In this document: positions 16,294 to 23,146 of the stretch, in pieces
How the letters are laid out: every line of letters starts with the position of its first letter
Numbering within the stretch: position 1 is the stretch's first letter
DNA from: an uncultured Clostridia bacterium
GTDB lineage: Bacteria > Bacillota > Clostridia > RUG12999
Assembly (NCBI GenBank): GCA_949739095.1
Contig: CATIYX010000151.1
Coordinates: 1-23,146 of the forward strand
Direction: 5' to 3'
Length of the DNA: 23,146 bases
Notes under the pieces: generated by a model
What the model saw: the letters and a program-made list of their open reading frames with translations, nothing else
What the model was told of the DNA's origin: nothing
Databases searched by the model: none
Made by a program: the position numbers and the translations under genes

Positions 16294-17060
16294 TTCGGAA
16301 CCTCCCACACATCATTTTCTAAAAATTTATTCACGACAGCACAAAACTGTCCATAATTATCTAGATAAGAATAGTGTCCTGCCTGTTCAAACACCACCAA
16401 TCCAGCATCTGGAATGAGTTGTTCCATCTGTTTCGCATCAGACAGAGGCGTTGCATCATCAAGCGCCCCCCAAATCAACAGCGTTGACTGTTGCATCCCC
16501 GATAATAAATAGGTCAAATCTTCATTGACCACCCGTACCATAATCGTGCGCATAAGTGGGTCCGCATTTTTGTAATCGCTGGAACCAAATTTCTCTTTAA
16601 TTGCATTTTCCAGATTAGAGGATAATTTCCCGGCGGCGCCAGCAACTTTTTTTGCTGCTTTATAAGTATATATCCGCGCATAATATCCTATGCCGCGCTT
16701 AGGCAAAATACCGGCACTGTCCACTAGAATGATTTTGTGAATTTCCATCATCTGTTTTCCGCTTAAAATAATGCTGAGCCGTCCGCCAAAAGAATGTCCA
16801 ATCAAAATAGGGTTCTGAATCTCCACCTGCTGCGCAAACGCTTTCACAAACTCTGCATAAGAATAAACATCCCAATCCGCCGGTGGTTTTCCACTTTTCC
16901 CAAAACCAGGCAAGTCAATGCTACACGTTCTGAAATTCCGACGGCAAAGCTGAAAAATCGGCTCAACAGTATCCATGTTAGCACCCCAGCCATGTAAAAT
17001 TAGCACATCCCGTCCTGTGCCTTCTATCTTATAGTGTACGTTGCATCCCATCAACTGCAT
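16290..17060 (-). CDS. Alpha/beta hydrolase, lipase/esterase-like
   Basis: A single-domain alpha/beta hydrolase of about 256 residues, without a signal peptide. It has the oxyanion segment LILHGWGANMD, SIDLPGFGKSGKP, the nucleophile elbow IGHSFGGR, an acidic WGALDDATPL segment and the catalytic histidine in EQAGHYSYLD, with a helical lid in between. The substrate is not recognisable. Its start is uncertain: AGGAGG lies 15 bases before the ATG at 17060, but 9 bases before an in-frame TTG at 17066 and 3 before a TTG at 17072; TTG at 17066 fits the spacing best, ATG fits codon preference and the family start. The stop overlaps the membrane MurF gene start (ATGA), so the two are translationally coupled. 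It is the first gene after the promoter at 17122-17150 and thus leads the long cell-wall/regulatory operon. Confidence 0.85.
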   Translation of the reverse strand: MQLMGCNVHYKIEGTGRDVLILHGWGANMDTVEPIFQLCRRNFRTCSIDLPGFGKSGKPPADWDVYSYAEFVKAFAQQVEIQNPILIGHSFGGRLSIILSGKQMMEIHKIILVDSAGILPKRGIGYYARIYTYKAAKKVAGAAGKLSSNLENAIKEKFGSSDYKNADPLMRTIMVRVVNEDLTYLLSGMQQSTLLIWGALDDATPLSDAKQMEQLIPDAGLVVFEQAGHYSYLDNYGQFCAVVNKFLENDVWEVPK

Positions 17061-17121
17061 TTCCAATCCCAACAGCCTCCTGTATCACACTTACCGAATC
17101 CATTTTCTATTATATTCTTCT

Positions 17122-17150
17122 ATTATATAATAAAATTACCATATTGTCTA
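17122..17150 (-). promoter_or_regulatory. Strong promoter for the hydrolase-murF-ddl-hprK operon
   Basis: On the minus strand TAGACA (17145-17150) is followed after exactly 17 bases by a perfect TATAAT (17122-17127). Transcription would begin near 17115, giving a leader of about 50 bases before the hydrolase start. It lies directly downstream of a U-tailed hairpin, a clean operon boundary. Confidence 0.85.
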
Positions 17151-17165
17151 GAAGAAATACACACA

Positions 17166-17192
17166 AAAAAAGTAGACATATGTCCACTTTTT
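17166..17192 (-). terminator. Intrinsic terminator-like palindrome upstream of the operon promoter
   Basis: A near-perfect palindrome centred on ATAT: read on the minus strand, five A's, GTGGAC, ATAT, GTCTAC, then a run of T's. In minus-strand RNA the one imperfect pair is G-U; in plus-strand RNA it would be an A-C mismatch, which favours a minus-strand terminator. Its position just upstream of a promoter also allows an operator role. Confidence 0.65.
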
Positions 17193-17316
17193 ATGGAAGC
17201 GCCAAATAATATAGATACTCATGTACCAAAGGCGCTTGTCTCTCACAAATCAACTTGCGCTTTGGGGAGAAAAGGCGGAGCATAAAAACGGACAGATATT
17301 TTTCTACAAAGAAAAA

Positions 17317-17341
17317 CGGAGCAAAGCTCTCCTTTGCTCCG
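17317..17341 (-). terminator. Intrinsic terminator of the alaS-hinT operon
   Basis: A perfect 10-bp stem (CGGAGCAAAG with CTTTGCTCCG) and a five-base GAGAG loop on the minus strand, followed immediately by TTTTTC. Placed about 53 bases after the hinT stop. The T tract exists only in the minus direction, so it is one-way. Confidence 0.92.
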
Positions 17342-17354
17342 ACGTGCTTAGACT

Positions 17355-17388
17355 GACGAGAGTCAAACCCGTGCGTGTCTGACTCGCC
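17355..17388 (-). other. Bulged hairpin in the hinT 3' untranslated region
   Basis: On the minus strand GGCGA-GTCA pairs with TGAC-TC-TCGTC with a two-base bulge, extendable by about three pairs around an ACGCACGG loop. It lies between the hinT stop and the main terminator. No T tract follows. It may protect the mRNA 3' end; it matches no RNA family I recognise. Confidence 0.4.
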
Positions 17389-17393
17389 TCAAC

Positions 17394-17738
17394 CTATCCC
17401 GGCGGCCACTGCAAATCCCGTCCTGCAATCAGATGAAAATGCAAATGAAACACCGTCTGACCGGCTTTTTCGCCGCAATTTGTAACAATGCGATATCCAT
17501 TTTCCGCAATACCAAGTTGTCGCGCAATTTTTCCGGCTGCTTCATAAATTTTCGCCACAACAGCACTATTTTCTGCTTTAATTTCGTTGACGCTTGCAAT
17601 GTGCTGTTTTGGAATCAATAGCACATGGTGCGGCGCAACCGGCGAAATGTCTTCAAATGCATAGACCCATTCATCTTCATAAACTTTTTTAGACGGAATT
17701 TCACCTGCAATAATGCTGCAAAATAAACAATCTGCCAT
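17394..17738 (-). CDS. hinT: HIT family nucleotide-binding hydrolase (HinT type)
   Basis: A 114-residue histidine-triad protein that binds purine nucleotides and hydrolyses phosphoramidates such as AMP-lysine; HinT relatives also cleave aminoacyl-adenylates made by tRNA synthetases. It begins DCLFCSIIAGEIP with a CxxC pair (Cys4, Cys7), has PHHVLLIPKQHI, and ends with the triad HLHFHLI (His98, 100, 102) and the typical WPPG C terminus. AAAGGAGG lies eight bases before the ATG and overlaps the alaS end; the gap is 15 bases. The pairing with alaS may reflect removal of leaked aminoacyl-adenylate, which is inference from family biochemistry. Confidence 0.95.
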   Translation of the reverse strand: MADCLFCSIIAGEIPSKKVYEDEWVYAFEDISPVAPHHVLLIPKQHIASVNEIKAENSAVVAKIYEAAGKIARQLGIAENGYRIVTNCGEKAGQTVFHLHFHLIAGRDLQWPPG

Positions 17739-17753
17739 TTTTGCCGCCTCCTT

Positions 17754-20390
17754 TTATCCAATCATTTCTGTGATGATTGTCTCTGCTTTTGCCAGAGCAT
17801 CATCCAACTTATTCAAATCTTTTGCACCTGCCTGAGCGTTGTCGGGTTTTCCGCCACCGCCGCCGCCAGCCAACTTCGCCACTTCACGAACAACATTTCC
17901 GGCATGGGCACCTTTGGCAATTGCATTTTTTGTTGCCATACATACTAAAACAGCTTTTTCATCTTTTACGCCTGCCAGCAGCAGCACCAAATCACTTTCT
18001 TTTTCCTTCAGGCTGTCACCCATTTTACGCAGTGTTCCGTTGTCAGCATCATCCATTTTCGCAATCACAACTTTTACACCGTTTATCTCTTTCGCATGGT
18101 CCAAAAGCGCGCCGGATTGATTTCCTGCCATCTGGGTTTTCATTGCTTCCAGTTCTTTTTGCAAACTGCGATTTTCAGCAGTTACTGCTTCTGCTTTTGA
18201 TACTACTTCATGCAAATTCGTTTTCAGTGCATGTGCTGTTTTTTGCAAGGTATCTTCATTTTGATTCATATATTCCAACACGCCCCAGCCTGTTATCGCC
18301 TCAATACGGCGAATACCAGAAGCTACACCGGACTCGCTGAGTATTTTAAATAATCCTATTTGAGCTGTATTGCTGACGTGACAACCGCCGCACAATTCAA
18401 TGCTGTAGTCACCCATCTGAACAACACGCACTTGGTCACCATATTTTTCACCAAACAACGCCATTGCGCCCAATTTTTTTGCGCTTTCAATGTCCATTTC
18501 ACTAATATCCACCGGAAGCCCTGCTAATACTGCACGGTTTACCATGCTCTCGACTTCCGCAAGTTCATCCTGTGTCATAGCAGTAAAATTAGTAAAATCA
18601 AACCGCAACCGCTCCGGTGTAACCAATGAACCGGATTGCTCTACATGGCTGCCCAACACATCGCGCAATGCTCGCTGCAGCAAATGCGTTGCCGAGTGGT
18701 TGCGCATAATATCAGCGCGGCGTTCTTCGTCATAAGTCGCGATTACAGTATCGCCGATATGGCAAACACCTTCTTTCACAACGCACTGGTGCAGGTATTT
18801 CCCATCCGCCGTCTTGGTAGTGTTCAACACCTCTAACCGCACACCATCCGCGCACAGCAGACCAGTATCGCCGACCTGCCCGCCGCTTTCACCATAGAAA
18901 CTGGTACGGTCCAGCAAAATAGTCACCTGATTGCCTACTGCCGCCTCTTCAACTAATTCAGAAGTGTTTGCAATCGCCAGTATTTTTGCTTGCACATGGT
19001 TGTCTGTATATCCTAAAAACTGTGTGATAACATCTTTCATACGCGTGAACACATCATCGTCCCAGCCGGCACCAGCATCATCTTTCCGGTTACTTCTGGC
19101 TGTTTCACGCTGGACTTGCATTTCTTTTTCAAACCCCTCCATATCCACTGTAATACCCTGTTCTTCTACAATTTCAAGGGTTAAATCAATGGGAAATCCA
19201 TAGGTATCATAAAGTTTAAACGCACGTGCACCGCTTAAAACTTTTTTGCCTTCTTGCTTTGTTTCTTCAATATATTGATTCAAAATTTCCAAACCGGAAT
19301 TAATAGTTTCCTCAAATCGCTCTTCTTCAATGCGAATCGCCTTTTGAATAAACTCCTGTTTTTCTTTCAAAACAGGATATGCGCCACCGGATTCCTGAAT
19401 TACTGTTTCTGCAATTTGATACAGGAATGGTTCTTTTATGCCCAATAACCGTCCATGACGTGCAGCGCGGCGCAACAAACGACGCAATACATATCCACGG
19501 CCTTCGTTGGAAGGCTGTACACCGTCAGAAATCAAAAAGACGCCACTACGGATATGGTCAGTAATCACGCGTAGGGAGATATCTGTTTTTTCATTTTGTT
19601 TATAAGTTTTACCAGAAATTTTACATACAGCTTCCATAATATTTTTAATAGTGTCCACTTCAAAAATATTATCAACATCCTGCATGATAACAGCGAGGCG
19701 TTCCAAGCCCATACCTGTATCAATATTTGGATGTGCCAATTTATTATAATTTCCGTTTTCATCTTTATCAAACTGGGTAAACACTAAATTCCAGAATTCC
19801 ACGAATCGGTCACATTCACAGCCCACTTTGCAGTCCGGACTGCCACAGCCATATTTTTCGCCGCGGTCAAAATATAATTCAGAACAGGGGCCGCAGGGTC
19901 CTGTCCCAATCTCCCAGAAATTATCCTCTTTTCCAAAACGGACAATGTGGTCCGGCGCTACGCCGACTTCCTTGGTCCAGATATCAAACGCTTCATCATC
20001 ATCTTCATAAATAGAAATCCAAATGCGGTCCACAGGCAGTTCCAATTCTTTTGTCACAAACTCCCATGCCCATTTGGTTGCTTCATGTTTAAAATAGTCG
20101 CCAAAAGAAAAGTTTCCAAGCATTTCAAAAAATGTACCATGACGCGCCGTCTTTCCCACACGTTCAATGTCAGGCGTACGAATACATTTCTGACAAGTTG
20201 TCACACGGCTTTTTGGCGGCTTCTCCTTGCCTGTGAAATAAGGTTTAAGCGGCGCCATACCCGCATTAATCAGCAACAAACTCGCATCATTTTGCGGCAC
20301 CAGCGAAAAGCTCGGCAAACGTAAATGCTCCTTGCTTTCATAAAATGACAAATATTTTTCGCGCAATTCATTTAATCCATATTTTTTCAT
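17754..20390 (-). CDS. alaS: Alanine--tRNA ligase
   Basis: AlaRS charges tRNA-Ala with alanine. The 878-residue product has the class II catalytic core with FLSFYESKEHLRLPSFSL, GMAPLKPYFTG, CQKCIRTPDIERVGKTARH and FFEMLGNFSFGDYFK; GTGPCGPCSELYFDRG; the DTGMGLERLA motif 3; the tRNA-recognition helices; the editing domain with RNHSATHLL and CGGCHVSNTAQIG, which hold the zinc ligands; and a C-terminal coiled-coil plus glycine-rich C-Ala domain (GGGGGGKPDNAQAG). Full length for the family. The leader from the promoter at 20447-20475 is only about 50 bases, too short for a T-box riboswitch, so regulation by tRNA antitermination is not visible. GAGGA precedes the ATG by nine bases. It forms an operon with hinT. 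Confidence 0.99.
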   Translation of the reverse strand: MKKYGLNELREKYLSFYESKEHLRLPSFSLVPQNDASLLLINAGMAPLKPYFTGKEKPPKSRVTTCQKCIRTPDIERVGKTARHGTFFEMLGNFSFGDYFKHEATKWAWEFVTKELELPVDRIWISIYEDDDEAFDIWTKEVGVAPDHIVRFGKEDNFWEIGTGPCGPCSELYFDRGEKYGCGSPDCKVGCECDRFVEFWNLVFTQFDKDENGNYNKLAHPNIDTGMGLERLAVIMQDVDNIFEVDTIKNIMEAVCKISGKTYKQNEKTDISLRVITDHIRSGVFLISDGVQPSNEGRGYVLRRLLRRAARHGRLLGIKEPFLYQIAETVIQESGGAYPVLKEKQEFIQKAIRIEEERFEETINSGLEILNQYIEETKQEGKKVLSGARAFKLYDTYGFPIDLTLEIVEEQGITVDMEGFEKEMQVQRETARSNRKDDAGAGWDDDVFTRMKDVITQFLGYTDNHVQAKILAIANTSELVEEAAVGNQVTILLDRTSFYGESGGQVGDTGLLCADGVRLEVLNTTKTADGKYLHQCVVKEGVCHIGDTVIATYDEERRADIMRNHSATHLLQRALRDVLGSHVEQSGSLVTPERLRFDFTNFTAMTQDELAEVESMVNRAVLAGLPVDISEMDIESAKKLGAMALFGEKYGDQVRVVQMGDYSIELCGGCHVSNTAQIGLFKILSESGVASGIRRIEAITGWGVLEYMNQNEDTLQKTAHALKTNLHEVVSKAEAVTAENRSLQKELEAMKTQMAGNQSGALLDHAKEINGVKVVIAKMDDADNGTLRKMGDSLKEKESDLVLLLAGVKDEKAVLVCMATKNAIAKGAHAGNVVREVAKLAGGGGGGKPDNAQAGAKDLNKLDDALAKAETIITEMIG

Positions 20391-20446
20391 TGGCTTCCAT
20401 CCTCTTCCTCTTCTATATAATTCCTATTTTATGCATTACTTCTAAA

Positions 20447-20475
20447 ATTATAGTAAAAAAAACGAAAATTGTCAA
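20447..20475 (-). promoter_or_regulatory. Perfect consensus promoter for alaS-hinT
   Basis: Minus-strand TTGACA (20470-20475), a 17-base spacer rich in T, and TATAAT (20447-20452): 12 of 12 consensus bases at the ideal spacing. It begins six bases after the stop of the upstream GH8-like gene, with no terminator in between. Confidence 0.93.
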
Positions 20476-20481
20476 TAGTCA

Positions 20482-21606
20482 TCAATAACAAAACGCTAGC
20501 AATGCATATAAATTATCAAAAGAATAAACCGTTTTACTTAGTGGTTCTCCATATGCACCGAAAATTTCATCCGTTTCCTCCCTCACCTGATAGAGATTCA
20601 TTCTCTCTACAGCTGTTTGGTACAGCGATATATCTCCTGTTTTCACGCCGATAATGGCGCTGATGGCATAAGCGGCAGTAGACTGGAATGCTGTAGCAGG
20701 TTTACCACTTTCTTTATCATAACGGCTAAATAAAACGCCCTCTGCAACTTGCTGTTTTAGCCAATCCAGCGTCTGCGGCTGCGCTTTTCCTACTTCTACT
20801 AAGTGTAGAACGGTTAAAAGACTTTCAATGCTGTTCAGTTCTTCTGTTTCATAGATATTTTTCTCCAGATTTTTTCTTGTTTGATACAACGGAACCGAAT
20901 CGCCGAGATATCCTTGTTGCAGTAACATAAGTGCGTTTTCATATACTTTGTTCCATCGGAAATCTATTTTTCCAAGCAAGCGGAACGCATATAGATTTTG
21001 GTAGCACAGTGTAGCATTTTTTACTTTCATTTGAGAATCTGCATCGTAGGTATCCATAAAATAGCCATCTTGCACATTATGCCGATATAATTTCCCAGAC
21101 ATTTTTCTTGCCTGCCAATATAATGCCTTGTCCTGCCAAGTATCATATCCTAAAATTAATGCCTGAATAATACGTAAATCATCTACCGCAGCGTTGACAG
21201 AGGAACATTCGCCAGAACGGCTGTTTTTACGCCATGACAAAATATCGCCGTTCCATAAATTTGTCAGCAGATAACTGTTACAACGGTCAAACATTGCGCG
21301 GTCATTCTTTAATACTGCCCGCAACATTAACAGCCCGTAGGATTCAGACAAGACATCATGTCCTGTTGCCAAATCCCCTTTTTGTTCCGTTTCTAAAAAG
21401 TTCGTATAAATTTCGTTCTGTTGCGAAATCATATGCTCTTGAAAAAAAGTATCACAAAGCTGCTCATTCCATGAAAATTCTGCTGCAAAATGCGTTTGTG
21501 GTTCTATTAGTTCACTGAAATCCGGTATATACCAATACCATATCCCAGCCGCCAGCGCCGTAGTGAGTACAGCTATTCCAGCTGTGATACAAATTCTTTT
21601 TTTCAT
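20482..21606 (-). CDS. Membrane-anchored or secreted GH8-like glycosidase-fold protein
   Basis: A 374-residue protein with a positively charged start and a hydrophobic stretch (MKKRICITAGIAVLTTALAAGIWYW), a signal peptide or membrane anchor; no lipobox cysteine follows, so it is not a lipoprotein. The rest looks like the (alpha/alpha)6 barrel of glycoside hydrolase family 8: DVLSESYGLLMLRAVLKND (residues 84-102) matches the family's acid-containing SEGxGYGM region with Glu88, and VNAAVDDLRIIQALILG (137-153) matches the xTDADxxIAxAL region with Asp142/143. Both acidic positions are therefore present, although the surroundings are divergent. GH8 enzymes cut beta-1,4-glucans, xylan, chitosan or related exopolysaccharides; the substrate here is unknown. 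AGGAG lies eight bases before the ATG. It is divergent from the PAP2 gene across about 74 bases. Family assignment is by motif reading only. Confidence 0.7.
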   Translation of the reverse strand: MKKRICITAGIAVLTTALAAGIWYWYIPDFSELIEPQTHFAAEFSWNEQLCDTFFQEHMISQQNEIYTNFLETEQKGDLATGHDVLSESYGLLMLRAVLKNDRAMFDRCNSYLLTNLWNGDILSWRKNSRSGECSSVNAAVDDLRIIQALILGYDTWQDKALYWQARKMSGKLYRHNVQDGYFMDTYDADSQMKVKNATLCYQNLYAFRLLGKIDFRWNKVYENALMLLQQGYLGDSVPLYQTRKNLEKNIYETEELNSIESLLTVLHLVEVGKAQPQTLDWLKQQVAEGVLFSRYDKESGKPATAFQSTAAYAISAIIGVKTGDISLYQTAVERMNLYQVREETDEIFGAYGEPLSKTVYSFDNLYALLAFCY

Positions 21607-21622
21607 ATATCTTACTCCTATC

Positions 21623-21651
21623 TTGACAACAGTATTTTCCTATGATACCAT
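21623..21651 (+). promoter_or_regulatory. Promoter for the PAP2 phosphatase gene
   Basis: Plus-strand TTGACA (21623-21628), a 17-base spacer and TACCAT (21646-21651; 4 of 6 to TATAAT), about 30 bases before the ATG. A perfect -35 with ideal spacing makes it credible despite the weak -10. Confidence 0.6.
21642..21650 (-). promoter_or_regulatory. Possible extended -10 for the GH8-like gene
   Basis: On the minus strand TGG then TATCAT matches an extended -10 (TGn-TATAAT, 5 of 6), about 36 bases before the GH8-like start. No good -35 is seen. It overlaps the -10 of the opposite promoter, so the two would compete for polymerase. Confidence 0.4.
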
Positions 21652-21680
21652 AAATGCAATATTAAAAGGTGGTGAGCCTC

Positions 21681-22520
21681 ATGCTGGTCAGTTGGAATTT
21701 ATTTTTACAATCCTTTTCTTCGCCAACGCTGGACAAGATTTTCTTAATCTTCAGCTATCTCGGAAATGAATTGATTTTTATGGCGGTCGTCGCCGCTATT
21801 TATCTGTGTATTGACAAAGAAAAAGGACTGCATTTGGCAATCGGTTTGTTTTCCAGTTTTACGCTGAACAGTGGTATAAAAGATTTTTTGAAAATTCCGC
21901 GTCCTTTTGAATATAATGACATGCTGCGACGCATTGACCTTACCATGTCGCCCGGCTATTCTTTCCCCAGCGCCCACGCACAGATGTCTTCTTCCATGGC
22001 AGCAGGCATCACACATTACTACCGAAAATTCAGCATTTTCTGCTGGATTTTGGCATTGTTGATTAGCATATCCAGGCTCTATCTGGGCGTTCATACGCCG
22101 ATTGATATTTGTGCCGGTTTTGTACTCGGAAGTCTTTGGACTCTGTTTAGCATTCATCTGTCGCAAAAACTAATAGAACGCAAAAAATATCTATTACTGC
22201 TTTATCTAATTCCCTGTTATCTGTTTTATATGTGGCACCGCGACGAAAATCTGCTGAAACTGACCGCTGTTTTTACCTCATTTTTAATAGGCTATCTTAT
22301 TGAGGATACTTATCTGCACTATAACGTCTCGTTAAAACTCCATGTAGGATTCAAAATGATTTTGCTTCTGGTTGGCTGTGCGGCGATTAAAATTCCATTA
22401 AAGCTACTGCTGCCGGATATGCCGATTTGCATTTATCTTTCTTATTTTCTATTGGGGATTTGGATTAGCTTATTCTGCCCATGGCTGCTACTGATTCTAA
22501 AGCAAAAAAAATCTCAATAA
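21681..22520 (+). CDS. PAP2-family membrane phosphatase
   Basis: An integral membrane protein of 279 residues with six or more hydrophobic segments and the three phosphatase motifs of the PAP2 superfamily: KDFLKIPRP (Lys67, Arg74, Pro75), SFPSAHA (96-99 PSAH) and SRLYLGVHTPID (Arg132, His138, Asp142). Such proteins remove phosphate from lipid phosphates such as undecaprenyl diphosphate, phosphatidic acid or phosphatidylglycerol phosphate at the membrane surface. A C-terminal extension of about 110 residues with several more membrane spans follows the catalytic region, longer than in the smallest PAP2 proteins. The start is the ATG at 21681 with AAGGTGG eight bases upstream; in-frame GTG codons at 21669 and 21672 overlap that site and are less likely. 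It is the only plus-strand gene in the window and ends at a shared terminator facing galK. The lipid substrate is unknown. Confidence 0.9.
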   Translation: MLVSWNLFLQSFSSPTLDKIFLIFSYLGNELIFMAVVAAIYLCIDKEKGLHLAIGLFSSFTLNSGIKDFLKIPRPFEYNDMLRRIDLTMSPGYSFPSAHAQMSSSMAAGITHYYRKFSIFCWILALLISISRLYLGVHTPIDICAGFVLGSLWTLFSIHLSQKLIERKKYLLLLYLIPCYLFYMWHRDENLLKLTAVFTSFLIGYLIEDTYLHYNVSLKLHVGFKMILLLVGCAAIKIPLKLLLPDMPICIYLSYFLLGIWISLFCPWLLLILKQKKSQ

Positions 22521-22543
22521 GAACAATAAACCATTTCATATAT

Positions 22544-22571
22544 AAAAAGTCAGGCGATTGCCTGACTTTTT
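22544..22571. terminator. Bidirectional intrinsic terminator between the PAP2 gene and galK
   Basis: A perfect 12-bp inverted repeat, AAAAAGTCAGGC and GCCTGACTTTTT, with a GATT loop. The A/T arms provide a U tract in either direction. It lies 23 bases after the PAP2 stop and 9 bases after the galK stop, so it serves both convergent genes. Confidence 0.93.
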
Positions 22572-22580
22572 ATTATGCAT

Positions 22581-23146
22581 TTATCTTATTGCCTTTACTT
22601 CATGACCACCGTCGCCAATTTCAGACACATAAAAAGCCGCGGTCAAACCGGTCTTTTTCTGATATTTCGGACCAACTGCTGCAATAAAGTTTTCTACTGC
22701 ATCTTCCTTCACTAAGCTAACAGTACAGCCGCCAAATCCTGCACCTGTCATGCGAGAACCAATCACACCATCCACTTTACGTGCTTCCGCCACTAGTGTA
22801 TCCAGTTCCAATCCTGTTACTTCATAATCATCACGTAAAGAATCGTGCGACGCATTCATTAGTTCACCAAACTGAAGCATATCGCCCGCTTTCAGCGCCT
22901 TAACAGATTGTAGTACTCTATCAATTTCATAAACAACATGTTTCGCACGTCGCCGTGCAGTTTCATTCGCAATCGCAGACTGATGCTGTTCAAAGTCTGT
23001 CACAGAAACATCTGCCAGACACGTGATTCCCGGCATCACCTTTTGCAAATCTGCTACTGCTGCTTCACATTCACTGCGGCGTTCATTATATTTTGAATCT
23101 GCTAAACCGCGTTTTTTGTTGGTATTGGCAATCACTAATTTATAAC
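22581..23146 (-). CDS. galK: Galactokinase, C-terminal half (cut by window edge)
   Basis: GalK phosphorylates galactose at C1 in the Leloir pathway. About 188 codons are visible; the frame remains open to the last base, so the true start (and the N-terminal galactose signature and first GHMP motif) lies outside, and the GTG at 23135 is not the start. Visible marks are LVIANTNKKRGLADSKYNERRSECE, typical of galactokinase after the GHMP ATP motif, the ETARRRAKHVVYE segment, FGELMNASHDSLRDDYEVT, and GHMP motif 3 as SRMTGAGFGGCTVSLV. Relatives run to roughly 390 residues. It converges on the PAP2 gene and shares its terminator. Other gal genes are presumably to the right of the window. Confidence 0.95.
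   Translation of the reverse strand, partial: YKLVIANTNKKRGLADSKYNERRSECEAAVADLQKVMPGITCLADVSVTDFEQHQSAIANETARRRAKHVVYEIDRVLQSVKALKAGDMLQFGELMNASHDSLRDDYEVTGLELDTLVAEARKVDGVIGSRMTGAGFGGCTVSLVKEDAVENFIAAVGPKYQKKTGLTAAFYVSEIGDGGHEVKAIR

Larger units (their letters stand above)
17073..17393 (-). other. Gene-free gap between hinT and the long operon
   Basis: About 320 bases without a convincing gene. Going in the direction of minus-strand transcription it holds: a bulged hairpin just past the hinT stop (17355-17388), a strong intrinsic terminator (17317-17341), about 120 bases of unassigned sequence including a 7-bp inverted repeat (AAGCGCC/GGCGCTT, about 17197-17237), a second U-tailed hairpin (17166-17192), a near-consensus promoter (17122-17150) and a short leader for the hydrolase gene. 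A 30-codon plus-strand reading (17193-17285) has no ribosome binding site. Confidence 0.7.

Noticed and set aside
17193..17285. A 30-codon plus-strand reading in the hinT/operon gap
   Set aside because: No ribosome binding site or plus-strand promoter and no recognisable peptide; its start falls right beside a terminator hairpin.
17356..17372. A tRNA T-arm-like element on the minus strand (5-bp stem with a TTTGACT loop)
   Set aside because: No matching acceptor, anticodon or D arms around it, the T-loop lacks the usual TTC, and the same bases form a longer hairpin.
17777..18340. A 187-codon open frame on the plus strand
   Set aside because: It is antisense to alaS, has low-complexity composition, no ribosome binding site and no family features; alaS itself is unmistakable.
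20391..20481. T-box riboswitch upstream of alaS
   Set aside because: Only about 50 bases lie between the promoter and the start codon, and no specifier or antiterminator elements are seen.
1..23146. Mobile element, CRISPR array or defence island
   Set aside because: No transposase, integrase, phage protein, nuclease-toxin pair or spaced direct repeats were seen; almost all sequence is accounted for by intact housekeeping genes.

Overview
The window is a stretch of bacterial chromosome from a low-to-moderate GC Gram-positive, most likely an anaerobic Clostridia-type Firmicute. The main pointers are HPr kinase/phosphorylase (hprK), the rapZ-whiA pair, a DnaE-type second replicative polymerase, a ROK glucokinase with a CxCGxxGC zinc motif, a ThiI without the rhodanese domain, and consensus sigma-A promoters with AGGAGG-type ribosome binding sites. 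This is inferred from gene content and signals; I ran no taxonomic search.

Almost everything is on the minus strand, so the order of transcription runs from high to low coordinates. From the right edge: the 3' part of galK (minus, cut by the window end); a bidirectional terminator; a PAP2-family membrane phosphatase, the only plus-strand gene; a compact divergent promoter region; a membrane-anchored GH8-like glycosidase-fold protein (minus); then alaS-hinT from a perfect TTGACA-17-TATAAT promoter, ending at a strong intrinsic terminator.

After a 321-base gene-poor gap with a second terminator and a good promoter, a long, tightly packed minus-strand run begins: alpha/beta hydrolase, membrane-fused murF, ddl, hprK, a PHP-family phosphoesterase, glk, murB, rapZ, whiA, dnaE, an esterase, iscS, thiI and dxs (cut by the left edge). 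Many junctions are 4-bp ATGA overlaps or gaps of under 20 bases with the ribosome binding site inside the preceding gene's end.

The genes fall into linked themes. Peptidoglycan precursors: MurB, Ddl and MurF, plus RapZ, which in relatives ties nucleotide-sugar status to cell envelope synthesis. Carbon control and sugar entry: HprK, glucokinase and galactokinase. Sulfur and cofactor supply: IscS, ThiI and Dxs, which all feed either tRNA 4-thiouridine or the thiamine thiazole. Replication and translation: DnaE and AlaRS. I saw no mobile element, CRISPR array, defence island, tRNA or rRNA gene. The window is essentially a housekeeping region. The points most worth a second look are the MurF whose N-terminal substrate domain is replaced by membrane segments, its coupled hydrolase, the missing yvcK between rapZ and whiA, the GH8-like/PAP2 divergent pair, and the structured gap downstream of hinT.
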